Part shown: positions 23,851 to 35,461 of the stretch, piece by piece
Position numbering within the stretch: the first letter of the stretch is position 1
Layout of the letters: each line of letters starts with the position of its first letter
Source of the DNA: Acheta domesticus
Lineage: Eukaryota; Arthropoda; Insecta; Orthoptera; Gryllidae
Assembly: GCA_031308135.1 (NCBI GenBank)
Contig: JAHLJT010009355.1
Location: 7,613,074-7,677,073, forward strand
Length of the DNA stretch: 64,000 bases
Direction: 5' to 3'
The notes under the pieces: generated by a model
What the model was told of the DNA's origin: nothing
Seen by the model: the letters and a program-made list of their open reading frames with translations, nothing else
The model's database searches: none
Translations under genes and position numbers: made by a program

Positions 23851-24242
23851 TTTGGACCCATAATCTCTCGTTCGTTATTTATTGACCAACACTATCCCTG
23901 TCCTGTCACCAGTTCGTCATAATTTCGTCCTTTCCTCAACACCTGCTCTATTTTGTCTTGGTGTATTGTGTATCTCCCTCTGTCCGTTTTTCAAGTCTCA
24001 TTGCTTTCCTGTTGGAGTTTTTTTCGTAGCTTTCTTGATTTTCACACATACCTAGAACTGACCGAATATCTGCAGCAGTCGACAATTAAGTTGCTATATT
24101 TACCATCAAAATTTAGGGGAAGAATAGAAGAAGACCGATCACTGAAAATTTGGTAATCGTGTTGGAAGCGTAAATTGTTCCCATGATATTAGATGTCTTA
24201 ATAAATCATTCATAATTTAAATGATGGATGTGAATTGTATTG
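23851..24242. other. No recognisable feature
   Basis: AT-rich to mixed sequence between a CpG island and a SINE; nothing identifiable. Confidence 0.5.
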
Positions 24243-24522
24243 ATCACCGATCTGGATGGCCGAGGTGGGTAGAGCGTGTGCCGACTCTGTAGAGTCGCGG
24301 GTTGGAGTCCCGCCATGGACAAGGTTGTTTATCCCGCGGGCATGGTTGTTTGTCTGTCATCTCGTATGTGATTCTGCTGACCACAGACAGTGCAGCCCGC
24401 AAGCGTGTCTAGTGTCAAAAGGTTAATATGTGTTCCCAATGAGAGACATAGTGGGTACCTGGCGCGGATAGTCGAAATCGACATCCCTTGAAGCTGGAAA
24501 GTGCTCCAGAAAGAAAAAAAGT
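24243..24522 (+). mobile_element. tRNA-derived SINE (family A)
   Basis: The head reads GATCTGGATGGCCGAGGTGG (box A-like TGGCCGAGGTGG at about 24257) and GCGGGTTGGAGTCCCGCC (box B-like GGTTGGAGTCC at 24299-24310). A tRNA-unrelated body follows. The 3' end has a small hairpin GCTGGAAAGTGCTCCAG and an A-rich tail AAAGAAAAAAAG. TGAATTG occurs on both sides (24231 and about 24527), a possible remnant of a target duplication. The head is closely similar to the SINE at 24615. Confidence 0.78.
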
Positions 24523-24614
24523 TAATTGAATTGATAATAGTGCGCCAGTGAACTCAAGCCTCCATTTATAGGGAGAGAATGGAGAATTCCTTTTGACGAA
24601 CAATTCCGGAATTG

Positions 24615-24830
24615 TCGATCTGGATAGCTGAGGTCGCTAAAGCTATACGGCCGCAGCTGGCTCTACTCGAAGGGTCGCGGGTTCGAATCCTGCCTCGGGC
24701 ATGGATGTTTGTGCGCGTTTGTGTTGTCCTCAAGCGTTCCCTCTGCAGTTACCAATCAGTAAAACAATTACAGTGGTCGCTACATGACTTAGAAATTAAA
24801 AAGCGACCAAAAAAATCAGGAGTTTGAGCG
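24615..24830 (+). mobile_element. tRNA-derived SINE (family A), second copy
   Basis: Begins CGATCTGGATAGCTGAGGTCGC, matching the family A head, with box B GGGTTCGAATCC at about 24679-24690, a good match to the RNA polymerase III consensus. The 3' half differs from the upstream copy and ends in an A-rich segment near 24800-24820. It lies 92 bp downstream of the first copy in the same orientation. It is not a functional tRNA: the clover-leaf cannot be completed and sequence continues without a discriminator/terminator. Confidence 0.72.
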
Positions 24831-24895
24831 AACGCGCTTGCCCAGTGTCACTTTCGGTGTCCAAAAGTCACTCTGCGCATGCGCGGGTTCGCTAA
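24826..24895. promoter_or_regulatory. NRF-1-like palindrome in an imperfect inverted repeat
   Basis: TGCGCATGCGC at 24874-24884 matches the NRF-1 / erect-wing type palindromic core. It sits in an imperfect inverted repeat: GAGCGAACGCGC (about 24826) against GCGCGGGTTCGCT (about 24881). This is a sequence match only; no transcription start is demonstrated. Confidence 0.35.
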
Positions 24896-26379
24896 AACCC
24901 CAGAACCGTTCATCAAAATGAAGTGAGTAAAACGTATCAAAGAAAAGCAAAAGGGATCTGATGGAGACCTACCCCACTATGAGCACTGAACGCTGAATTC
25001 TGTAAGAGGGCTGTTGAGAACCATTCACGAGGCTAAACAATCGTTTCAGCCAGCGGCGACGTCACTCTAGGGCACAAATCCAGTCGCACCAGCTTTCGTT
25101 TTTCCACGATCGCCGGTGGCGCGGCTCGTGAGAAATACCGCGAAGTCTGATTCAGTACTGCCAGGTTAGGGATTTTCTCCCTAAATTTTGTTTTTTTATA
25201 TGTTTAGTGGATTTAGAGGACACATTTATTTGAGGGCTTTTGTTGGTTGGTTTCGTTAATTTTTTACATTTTAATTTTTATAAAAATATCTATTGTTAAT
25301 CCCAAAATTCCAAAATAGTTCCCTGTGATTATTGCAGGTATATTTTTATACAAATATAACTAAGCATAGTAAAAACACTTATAAGCGTGTAAGATTATTT
25401 GAATGAATTCCCTCGTTTAAAATTGAGTAGTTACTTTTTACAACCAAAGATTGGAAGAAGAAGGCAATACATTTGATGAAAAGGAACGAGTCACAGCAAT
25501 AAAGAAGTAATGAAAACCACTATTTCGGTTGAAAAAAAACTTTACAAAGAATTGTCATTCTATTTTTTTCAGTCATTACAATTAGTAAGACCAAGTTACC
25601 TCTTTAAGTTTTATAACTCGTATACGATGTGAAATTCCTTAAAACAAAATTTATACAATGCGTGTTTAAACGCACATTATTATATAAATAGTTGTCATAC
25701 AACATTTAAGCATTACGTAAACGGGAGTTTACTGTGAAATATAAATATCTTCTCGTATAATTAATAATGTTTTTCGGATTTCTTTAATTTTCTTACCTCC
25801 AATATATTTTAATAATGAAGTAATAATTTGTTGAATTTGATGATTTTTGACGTGGTTTTTACGGAGCTTTCTAGTAGGAAATAATTAAGTCACCTGTCAA
25901 CACTGGTCTGATTCAAATCTCTGTTACATGATTTTAATCTTAATTCTGGTTATTGACTTCATAAATGTCAAATTTTCTGATACTTGGTGGCAAAGTTTTA
26001 TCAGGAATACGAGACTAGATGCATTTAGTAAATCGATTACCTCAATTCGCTTTTGATACAATTTATTTCAAAACTGAACTTCAATAACTGAGTTATATTG
26101 TATGTTAAGTTCTTCAATAAGACATACAAATTTTCTACGATATTCATGTTTTGGGTCTTCAAGTTAATACTATCAAACATGGTACCTCCACTAGAAACCT
26201 CGGGGGACATCCCCGTTTTATAAGAGCATTGCTTTTACTATTTAATTCTCTTTCCACATCATACTCATCTGAAAATTATTCTTTCAGCATTTCCTACTTC
26301 TCTCTTGGCGCTTGGCTTCCCTTCTCTTCTTTCCTCGAATTGTCATCATGATTGAGATACCGCCGTTCCGCGAAGAAAT
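24896..26379. other. No recognisable gene
   Basis: Moderately CpG-rich to 25150, then AT-rich. No open frame of interest. Confidence 0.5.
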
Positions 26380-27270
26380 CAAGCAAGTGATGAAGGCGAC
26401 AGCCAGGCCGGAGGGTGGGAGGAGGCGGGAATGTAGGAGGGATGGAAAGGGTGTGGATGTGGGATTGAAAGGGGGTGGTGACAGGGGGATCGATGTGTGG
26501 AAAGGGGTGTATAAGGGGGAAGGGGGTGGATCCGTGGGATGGAGACGGGATGTGAAGGCGAGGCGGAGAGCGGGGATTGCAGGCGAGGGTTCTGGGTGAA
26601 GGGAAGGGGTGGGGTGGGTGTGAATCCGGAGGCAGAGGCTGGGGATGTACAAATGGTTGGAGGAGTATGGGAGTTAGAGTGGAGATGAGGGTGGAGGTGG
26701 GAGTGGAGGCGGGAGTAGAGATGGGGTGGAGGTGGGGTAAATGTGGGGTTAGTGGCGGCAGGGGGTTGATGCGGGGGACGGGTGGATGCAGGGGTGGATA
26801 CGTGGGGAAATGGGGTATGAAGGCGGAGCTGAGAGCGGAGATTGGAGGCGAGGGGTGTAGGCGAGGGGAAGGAGTGGGTGCGGGGGTGGATACGGAGATG
26901 GAGGCTGAGGGTAGACACGTGGTTAGAGGTGTTTGGGGCTGGGGTGAAGGCGGGGGTGGAAACGACTTCGGCGGGCGCTGGAGCGGCGGAGTAACCGGGG
27001 TAAGCGAGGTTGAAGGTGACGAAGGAGGCGGGTTGGGGACGGAGGGGGTGGTCGAGGGCGACCAGCGACCGAAATACGGCGCATCCCAGGTGCGCGGTCT
27101 TCGTCAATATTTCACGGCGACGCGGCGACAGAACGGCGGGCGGGCGGGGCGGGACATTCCGAAGCAGTCGCCTCGACGCGACGGCCGCGCCAAGACGCAT
27201 TGCAGGGCGGGCGCCGCAGGGTGCGAGAGCGCTCGGGATGGGGAGGCGCAGGCCTTCACTGCGAGCCCTG
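26380..27270. repeat. G-rich degenerate minisatellite grading into a CpG island
   Basis: Positions 26400-26990 of the plus strand consist of irregular GGGGGTGGA / GGAGGTGGG / GGGGATG units without fixed period, a long purine-biased and quadruplex-prone tract. From 26960 it becomes a CpG island (GGCGGGCGGGGCGGG near 27138). The large frames (298 codons minus, 275 codons plus) translate to Pro/Thr/His-rich or Gly/Val/Glu-rich strings and are compositional artefacts. Confidence 0.75.
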
Positions 27271-28133
27271 CTCAAGATAGAGATACGTTCAATAATTATG
27301 TGCCCCGCAATAAATATTTAACAACAGTTGAAACTACAGTCAGTATGAGTGTTTCTGATTGTAGTTTTGCTAGTGGAATATTTATACAAATTAGGACGTG
27401 GTAAAATATTTGGTATTAAACATCAAAATATGTACATAAATATGTAATGAAAACAGTAAGAATATGTAATAAATATGTAAAATCGTTTATAATATGTAAT
27501 ATTAAATTTATCTACTTAAAAAAAACATTTGCATAGAATGAAATTACCTTTAGAAAGAATTTCCTAAATAAATTTAAAAATTAATACAAAGGTTTTAAAA
27601 ACATTTTGGAGAGCACAAGTTGATGCACACTTTGCATCATACAACTTTCTCATTAGTAGTAAAAGCTTCAACTATTGTAATCCAGGACTTTGCAAATTGT
27701 TCTCGGAAATTAAGGTGACAGATCACAACACGCGGTGTCAATGATACTTCTGACATAGATTTCACCAATAACGTTGTATTGAAAATACTTCTTTACATAA
27801 AAAAATATGTAATAAAATTGAAGAAAATTGATATAATAAGAAAATATGTTGTGAAAACAGAAAAATATGTAATATACTAACGAAATATTACGAAAAAATT
27901 GGATATTGTATTAGGAGGGCGAAGATTCGCCAGGATTACGATTTTGAGAACGGAAAGTAGGAAGACAAAAAATATGTAATTACATAAAAATTCGTTCTCT
28001 AATGATACATTAAAAATACAAAAAATGGAAGAAGGATATAGGACTATACTGAACGTTTCCCAAGAAATTAGAAGATAGCAAATACTGTATGCAAGTTGCA
28101 GTAAAGACTGACAGTTCCAAGGCCTTATAAAAC
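27271..28133. repeat. AT-rich region with recurrent AATATGTAAT motifs
   Basis: The motif AATATGTAAT (or AAATATGTAA) recurs at about 27428, 27442, 27462, 27472, 27490, 27807, 27868 and 27970, clustered at the two ends of a 550-bp segment. Such subterminal repetition is typical of the ends of a DNA transposon, but no terminal inverted repeat or target duplication was found. Confidence 0.45.
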
Positions 28134-28310
28134 GTGAGAAGAATGAAACGTGAATTGGTGAACAAGCACGCCAATTTGCACGAATCCAAGAAAAGCACGA
28201 GAGTGGGGGAGGAGGAAATGGGAGAGCCAAACCGCGATGACGAGGCGTGGGGTGGGGGGTGCGGGGCGAGGACGGCCGCAGGGTGGGCGTCGCCGCCGCG
28301 CCGCGTCGCC

Positions 28311-29310
28311 NNNNNNNNNNNNNNNNNNNNNNNNNNNNNNNNNNNNNNNNNNNNNNNNNNNNNNNNNNNNNNNNNNNNNNNNNNNNNNNNNNNNNNNNNN
28401 NNNNNNNNNNNNNNNNNNNNNNNNNNNNNNNNNNNNNNNNNNNNNNNNNNNNNNNNNNNNNNNNNNNNNNNNNNNNNNNNNNNNNNNNNNNNNNNNNNNN
28501 NNNNNNNNNNNNNNNNNNNNNNNNNNNNNNNNNNNNNNNNNNNNNNNNNNNNNNNNNNNNNNNNNNNNNNNNNNNNNNNNNNNNNNNNNNNNNNNNNNNN
28601 NNNNNNNNNNNNNNNNNNNNNNNNNNNNNNNNNNNNNNNNNNNNNNNNNNNNNNNNNNNNNNNNNNNNNNNNNNNNNNNNNNNNNNNNNNNNNNNNNNNN
28701 NNNNNNNNNNNNNNNNNNNNNNNNNNNNNNNNNNNNNNNNNNNNNNNNNNNNNNNNNNNNNNNNNNNNNNNNNNNNNNNNNNNNNNNNNNNNNNNNNNNN
28801 NNNNNNNNNNNNNNNNNNNNNNNNNNNNNNNNNNNNNNNNNNNNNNNNNNNNNNNNNNNNNNNNNNNNNNNNNNNNNNNNNNNNNNNNNNNNNNNNNNNN
28901 NNNNNNNNNNNNNNNNNNNNNNNNNNNNNNNNNNNNNNNNNNNNNNNNNNNNNNNNNNNNNNNNNNNNNNNNNNNNNNNNNNNNNNNNNNNNNNNNNNNN
29001 NNNNNNNNNNNNNNNNNNNNNNNNNNNNNNNNNNNNNNNNNNNNNNNNNNNNNNNNNNNNNNNNNNNNNNNNNNNNNNNNNNNNNNNNNNNNNNNNNNNN
29101 NNNNNNNNNNNNNNNNNNNNNNNNNNNNNNNNNNNNNNNNNNNNNNNNNNNNNNNNNNNNNNNNNNNNNNNNNNNNNNNNNNNNNNNNNNNNNNNNNNNN
29201 NNNNNNNNNNNNNNNNNNNNNNNNNNNNNNNNNNNNNNNNNNNNNNNNNNNNNNNNNNNNNNNNNNNNNNNNNNNNNNNNNNNNNNNNNNNNNNNNNNNN
29301 NNNNNNNNNN
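28311..29310. other. Assembly gap, exactly 1000 N
   Basis: A run of exactly 1000 N, a conventional placeholder, so true size is unknown. The left border is CpG-rich (to 28310) and the right border is a 9-bp satellite, which very likely caused the break. All long frames crossing this gap are meaningless. Confidence 0.98.
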
Positions 29311-29715
29311 CCCCCTCCGCCCCCTCCGCCCCCTCCGCCCCCTCCGCCCCCTCCGCCCCCCTCCGCCCCCTCCGCCCCCTCCGCCCCCTCCGCCCCCTCC
29401 TCTCCTTCTCTCCTCCTCCCCCTCCGACCCCTCCACCCCCTCCGCCCCCTCCGCCCCCTCCGCCCCCTCCGCCCCCTCCGCCCCCTCCGCCCCCTCCGCC
29501 CCCTCCGCCCCCTTCTCCCCCTCCGCCCTCTCCGCCCCCTCCGCCCCCTCCGCCCCCTCCGCCCCCTCTACCCCTCCGACCCCTCCGCCTCCTCCGCCCC
29601 CTCCGCCCCCTTCGCCCCCTCCTCCCCCTCAAACCCTCCGCCCCCTTCCCCCTCCTCCCCCTCCTCCCCCTCCGCCCCCGCCGCCCCCTCCGCCCCCGCC
29701 ACCCCCTCCGCCCTC
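29311..29715. repeat. 9-bp satellite (CCCCCTCCG)n
   Basis: About 40 or more units of CCCCCTCCG with scattered variants, abutting the N gap, so the array probably extends into the gap. The minus strand is GGGGG-rich and quadruplex-prone. Since 9 is a multiple of 3, poly-Pro/Ser/Ala and poly-Gly/Arg frames stay open. Confidence 0.93.
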
Positions 29716-29768
29716 ACAGCGGCACGAGGGTCTTTCCGGGGGCACACTGCAGAAGGTGGACTTTTTAT

Positions 29769-30338
29769 TTAACCGTCAACTGGTGACGTACCTTCGAACT
29801 CCTATTACCGGTGACTTGCGGTCACTCTGACCGGGAAAGTTTTACGTTATACAATTTTTTCACGTTAACAGAGGCATAATAAAGAGAAAAATGGAAGAGC
29901 TTGTAGATTATAAAATAAACAGAAAATAATATAATATTTATTTACTCACTGAGAGAATATCCATATTTTTTCTTCACAGCTGACTATTGAAATACGCATA
30001 GAAGGGATTTGAAATGATTTTCACTACATAAAACATCTTTTATTTTAATAAGAAAATACGCTGTTAAACGAAAATTATTTACCAAGTATAAAAGTGCATT
30101 ACCAAGTCTAACTTCTACTACTGATGAGGTGCGATCATCGAGACCGATTCGTAACTTCTGCTGATTCTCAGAAGCGAACGGCTGCAACCAGATGAGCTAG
30201 CCCACGCCCAAACATTGTCTGGAAAGAGATAAGAAGGTACTGTAAACTAAAACTACTTGCGTTGCACCGGTCGAGAGGACAGTGAATTTATTTTTCCTCG
30301 CCGGTCACTGTGACCGCACGTCACCAGTTAACGGTTAA
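29769..30338. mobile_element. piggyBac-type MITE with TTAA target duplication
   Basis: TTAA at 29769-29772 is followed by CCGTCAACTGGTGACGT, and TTAA at 30335-30338 is preceded on the minus strand by CCGTTAACTGGTGACGT. Both ends then continue GCGGTCAC..TGACCG, with a ~27-bp insertion after GACGT in the left end. Bounding TTAA plus a long inverted repeat starting CC is the piggyBac hallmark. The 560-bp interior has no transposase, so it is non-autonomous. GGTCACTGTGACC at 30302-30314 is itself palindromic. Confidence 0.82.
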
Positions 30339-33246
30339 GTGATTTGCCAGCAAAGGTGGTGAGGAACAGAGTCTAGTATTCAGAGTTGACTGATCAGAAT
30401 TGGAATCCTACGTAAGACCATAGCCCACAAGACAAGCAATTATCTAGAATGTGATGGTAACTATGTATCATATGTGAAATAACAATAATAAATGTCCATA
30501 ATAATTTATGACGGCCCCCGTTTCCTTCTCAAGATAAATACAGTCTTCGTGAAGAGGACGATACGAAGCAACGACCTCTGACGTCATGTGCTGGGAAAAG
30601 GAGAAAACAAAGTCATATGACGTCTACCCACCTACGCCCTAGAAAACAATTTGCCTCTTATATGTGAATATCCAAGTATGTAAATAAATAAGTTTTTCAA
30701 TATTAAATAATTATCAGTATCTTCAATGCCACTGCATATTGAATGGCCAACAAGAGCCAGCATTAAAAAGACCAAACCGTACCTATTTTAAATATTTCAG
30801 AATCGTGAAAAATCATGAAAGCAATTGCATCGGATAGTGAGAACTGCTCTCTTACATTACATAAGAATTTTGATATTTCGTGAGTGTTCCGTATTTCTTA
30901 CCTCCGTCTAAAATTATCAGTCAAACGAGTAATACGAAAGGAAATCACTTGAGATTGAAAGCAGTCAGCCCACCTCAGAATCTCATTGTCAACCACTGAG
31001 CTCTCTGCTCCTTGCACCGGCTGTGGGCACGGGCTGCCACAAGGACCACAAACACTTTGGCACATTCTTGACACGTACCGTTCCCACCCCGCCTCCACCC
31101 CCAACCCCGCCCCCGCCCCCACCTCCCCCGTCCGTGGGTCGTGACGCAGAGGGTCGGGCGCGCGCGTCTGCTGCCTGAATGACGTCCAGGTACCTGGATT
31201 TTGACACCTGACTCCCTTTTTATTTTCTTCCCTTCTACGTTTTTTTATTAAAGAAATTCGGCACTGCTTCGGTTCGGAACCTCATTTCCACGTGTCCGTA
31301 GCGGTTTCGTGGTAGCTTTCCTTAGTGGGAAGGTCGGTCTCAAAGCTGTGAAAATCACAATCGTGAATGGCGGATTCATTTCCTTTGAGTAAAAATGTAC
31401 AGGCTGTTTTGACTTTTTGTTCATTTTTCACGAATAATATTATTATTAATTGCTTTTTCATTGCAATATTATTCAACAAACAAAATGTACTACTTGCTGA
31501 AATATTGAGTATATATATTTTAAATCCCATTCCATGCCCTAGTTAAGTAGTACGATATTTTTCGGTTTCGTCGCATGTTAATACACATTATTATCGTGAA
31601 TCTCTCGTGTATAATATGTCACAATAATATATTACCATGTATTTCTAGATTTGTAAGTACAATGAACAATTATATTGGCTTATATCCGTAAAACGTTTTT
31701 AAGGATATCTTCATAAACCTGTCTAAACTGACAAAAAATTGAAACCGAAAATTATATACTATTTTCATCTTTTGAAACGAATTCCGAAGAGGCTCAACAT
31801 TAATTGATCCCACTTAAAGTATAAAGAACTGTATTAATATTTCTAATAATATGGAATAAATAATAGTTTTAAAATTTAAGTTGATTTGGATGCTAGTATA
31901 TCGAATAATAATTGGCTGCTATCTTTATTGTCAGTAAACTTCTCTTAGAAATACTTATACTCAAATGCTCTTGATTGAATTAAACGCTATATCACTATAA
32001 GCATTTATGATCGTCTTATCTGTTTCAATGGGATCAGCAATCTTATTCGGAATAATCGGTCTGAAGGTCGTAACTTCTTAGACGTTCTGTGCCATGGGCA
32101 TCGGCGCGTGACGCTACCTTTATATTCTCCTTGTCATAATCCCTTCCTCGCAGAATGAAAGACGCCCTCTTTCTTGAGGCGTCCTTTCATTTCTCTGGTG
32201 TGGAAAATCTGACAATCGATCTCTCATCACGTTTTGGGATTTCTATTCTGTCAGACTTTGCTCTTTCTTCAGTCAAGTGTGCACTCGATGTGAATGCAGT
32301 TAGATGGCGTCCAGAAAAAAATGTTTTTTTTTTCCGCCTGATCAGCAGTTTCCACTTCACTGAAGAGTTACTGCGAGTTTGAGAAAGAAGAGGGGCTTCT
32401 GCTTCGTTGTTTTTGAACAAACGTTGATGTACAGTATCACTAGACATATAGAATGTATTCATGTATTCATACTTAAATTCATGTTCACAAGTCTAATCAC
32501 AATAATCCAACCAAATACATTCACACGAAAAAAATATATCGGGCCATATAAAAATTTAAAATTAATATTTCTAAAACAAATTATCATTTGTTTTACGTTT
32601 TACGTTTTACGTTTTACGTTTACAGTGTTTATATCCGATGTACAGTTAAGTATACCAATTTGTTTTAAAAAGTTTATAACTTTGTACACACTGTCAACAT
32701 TGTCTATGGGACGATCTTGAATTTCTGAATTTACTTACTAGTGGTGCTGCAACAGCACTTACTTTCCCGTATTACAGGAAACAGCTACGTAGTACTGAAA
32801 TATTGCACTTCATGCGCTACTAATAACTTAGCTATTATTTGAAAAAGTCCAATTCAACAAAGAAGCGTACAACTCACTGTTTCCATCGCAGTGTTGTCAG
32901 AGCTATGTGAATTCTACAACTGCACAAAAATACGTACGTGCGTGTAGTACACGGGAAAGTAAAAAATCTTAAATCTACATCTAACCTATTTTTACTTTAA
33001 TGGGGATGTTGACCCTAGCAGAGCGCTTGTGCTAGACGTGCAAAATTCTCACCCGATATACATACATTGATTTATTTGAACTGCAATTGGGTATGACCCA
33101 GTGGCAGTTGATTATCAATAATTACAATAATAATAACAAGATAATAAAAAAGTACAACACAAAACGATACAATACAATACGATGCAATAATCATACTATC
33201 GCTGATATTAAGTGTTATAACAATTGTTTCAACTCTACTACAAACA
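30339..33246. other. No gene seen; CRE-like site 30579-30586, C-rich patch 31085-31135, (TTTTACG)4 at 32590-32622
   Basis: TGACGTCA at 30579-30586 is a perfect CRE/ATF palindrome in a CpG-richer patch, with TGACGTC again near 30619. A heptamer TTTTACG is repeated four times at 32590-32622. The 113-codon plus frame at 32379-32720 is AT-rich without a domain. ACGGGAAAGTAAAA near 32950 also occurs near 440, suggesting a dispersed repeat. Confidence 0.5.
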
Positions 33247-35385
33247 ACTTCTTGGCCTGTGAAGTAATTCCTGGAATTAGCGACCACAAAGGAGTCCTTC
33301 TAAAAATGTGCAGAGAGGGTAAGCGAAATGATCTTGTAAAAGAAAGACAATTTTTTCAGTTCTCTAGAACAAACGTCACAAACATGCAATTATATTTGAA
33401 AAACAATTATCCAACTTGGGCTTCTAGCGGAAGTACAGTAGAACAGATATGGACAAATTTTAAGAACATCATTTCAGAATGCTTAGCAAAATTCGTGCCT
33501 ACCAGGAAACTACGGTACCACTCGGATCCCTTGTACTACAACAAAGAAGTGAGGCGATTGAAAAGGCATGTTAGGAAAGCGTATAGTAAACGTAATTCAA
33601 ATAAGGAACAGAAAAATAAATTTCTACAATTATCTAAAGACTTATTAGCTTTAAAATTACAGAGCCAAGAAAATTACCTTAAATCAATTCTAAACGACCG
33701 ATTGACCTGTTGGCAAAATTTCTTCAAGTATGTGAGACATAAGAAAGGGAGCAAAGAAAGTATTCCAGCGATCTGCGGAGCAGACGGTTCGTTAATTACA
33801 GATGACAGTGTAAAGGCGGACTGTTTAAACAGACATTACGCTTCTGTTTTCAAGCCGAAGGATCAAACCCCAGTAAGTAAAACAACACCCGTAATAGAAA
33901 CCTTTCGAGTTGATGCAGGAATTATTAGAAAAAGAATCGCAAAAATTAGGAGAAATAAATCTGTAGGTCCTGATGGAATACCAGGAGAAATACTAAAACT
34001 GGGAGGGGAAGCCATGATTCCGTACCTTGCGCGGTTAATGGACGTAACTATAAATAATAAAATGATTCCTCAAAATTGGAAGGAGGCAATTGTAGTACCG
34101 ATTCACAAGGGAGGAGACAGAAGGGTTGTTAACAACTACAGACCTATTAGTTTGACATCAGTTGTATGTAAGCAGATGGAACACTTAATTGCAGAGTATA
34201 TTAGAAAAGTTTGGAACAAAACTGATTGGCTATTTCAAAATCAACACGGTTTTTCGTCCTGGGTATTCGTGCGACAGCCAGACTATTGCTTTATGTCAGG
34301 ACATAGCAGATTCACCTAGACAAAGGGAGTAGGGTCGATGCAATAATATTAGATTTTTCTAAGGCATTCGATCTTGTTCCACACGGTCTCTTAATTGCCA
34401 AATTGTCAGAAACGGGACTAGATCATCGAATAATCTTGTGGATAAAAGAATTTCTTTCGGGGCGCACTCAAACAGTCAGGATAGGCGATAAATATTCATC
34501 AAAAGTCGATGTAACTTCTGGGGTCCCCCAGGGGAGTGTGCTAGGGCCACTACTATTTTTAGCGTTCATTAATGACATTGCAACTGGAATAAAATCGGAA
34601 GTTAGACTTTTCGCCGATGACTGTATAATATATAGGAGTATTGGCTCATCTTCGGATGAAAATGTTTTACAGAACGATCTAAACTGTTTATGGAACTGGG
34701 CGTGCAAAAATAAGATGGAGTTAAATCCGGAAAAGAGTAAATTCATTTGTTTTACCAAGTGTCGTTCAAATGTACACTCCAATTATGAATTAGGAACCAA
34801 CGTTATACCACGTGTAAAAAGCTGTAAGTATTTGGGTTTGGTCCTGAGAAGCGACTTGGATTGGTCGGATCATATTAACAATACGGTAAAAAAGTCCTGG
34901 AGAGCACTTCACTTTGTAATGCGTATCCTAAAAAATAGTAGTCCAAATGCCCGATCCCTAGCATATACTACACTTGTTCGTCCTATTTTAGAATACGGAT
35001 CAGCATGCTGGGACCCGTTCAGGAAAGGGCAAATTGAGGCGTTAGATAAAATTCAAAAACGGGCCGGTAAGTTTTCAAATCATGGGCGCATTGTTGATGA
35101 ACGAGAAAAATGGGAGTCCTTATCTAAGAGAAGAGAACGGGCGCGTTTATGCGTAATGTACAAGACTTACAGAGGAGACACAGCATGGGCAGATATCGGT
35201 AAGAGATTGCATAAACCAGATTACAAAAGCAGAGGAGACCATCCGTGAAAATACGATGTAGAAAGCAAAGAACTGATGTAGGTAAGTTCTCCTTTGTGAA
35301 TCGCACTATAGTAGATTGGAACAAACTACCTGCAAAAGCACTGGAGGCTCTTCCTTCTAATGTAGGCAAATTTAAAACATACTAA
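33247..35385 (+). pseudogene. LINE ORF2-like reverse transcriptase, frameshifted
   Basis: RNA-dependent DNA polymerase of a LINE. Motifs in order: endonuclease tail SDHKGVLL; RT motif with SVGPDGIPGEILKLGG at about 33958-34005; NNYRPISLTSV at about 34129-34160; QHGFS at about 34240; DFSKAFDLVPHGLL at about 34352-34392; SGVPQGSVLGPLLFLAFIND at about 34517-34575; the catalytic FADD at about 34610-34621; then thumb motifs SCKYLGL, YGSACWDP and a C-terminal VDWNKLPAKAL. Breaks: an extra T in the T run near 34248-34252, a second shift near 34311-34316, and a third near 35245. The central catalytic Asp-Asp is intact. The FADD and PQGS motifs make the assignment firm; the clade (CR1/L2/Jockey group) is inferred. 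Confidence 0.9.
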
Positions 35386-35423
35386 ATTCTATTTAGATCA
35401 CTATCAATACTGAGACAATTACC

Positions 35424-35461
<38 letters not shown>

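Noticed and set aside
24243..24700. Two tRNA genes
   Set aside because: A and B boxes are present but the clover-leaf cannot be completed and SINE bodies follow; SINEs explain them better.
26379..27404. 298-codon minus and 275-codon plus frames
   Set aside because: They overlap each other over a G-rich degenerate repeat, with biased composition and no domain.
27877..29830. Frames of over 500 codons
   Set aside because: They run through the 1000-N gap and the 9-bp satellite; the sequence in the gap is unknown.
33087..33246. N-terminal part of the LINE protein
   Set aside because: This part of the frame is AAT/ATA-rich, gives Asn/Ile-rich sequence and has no endonuclease motif; similarity begins only near 33247.
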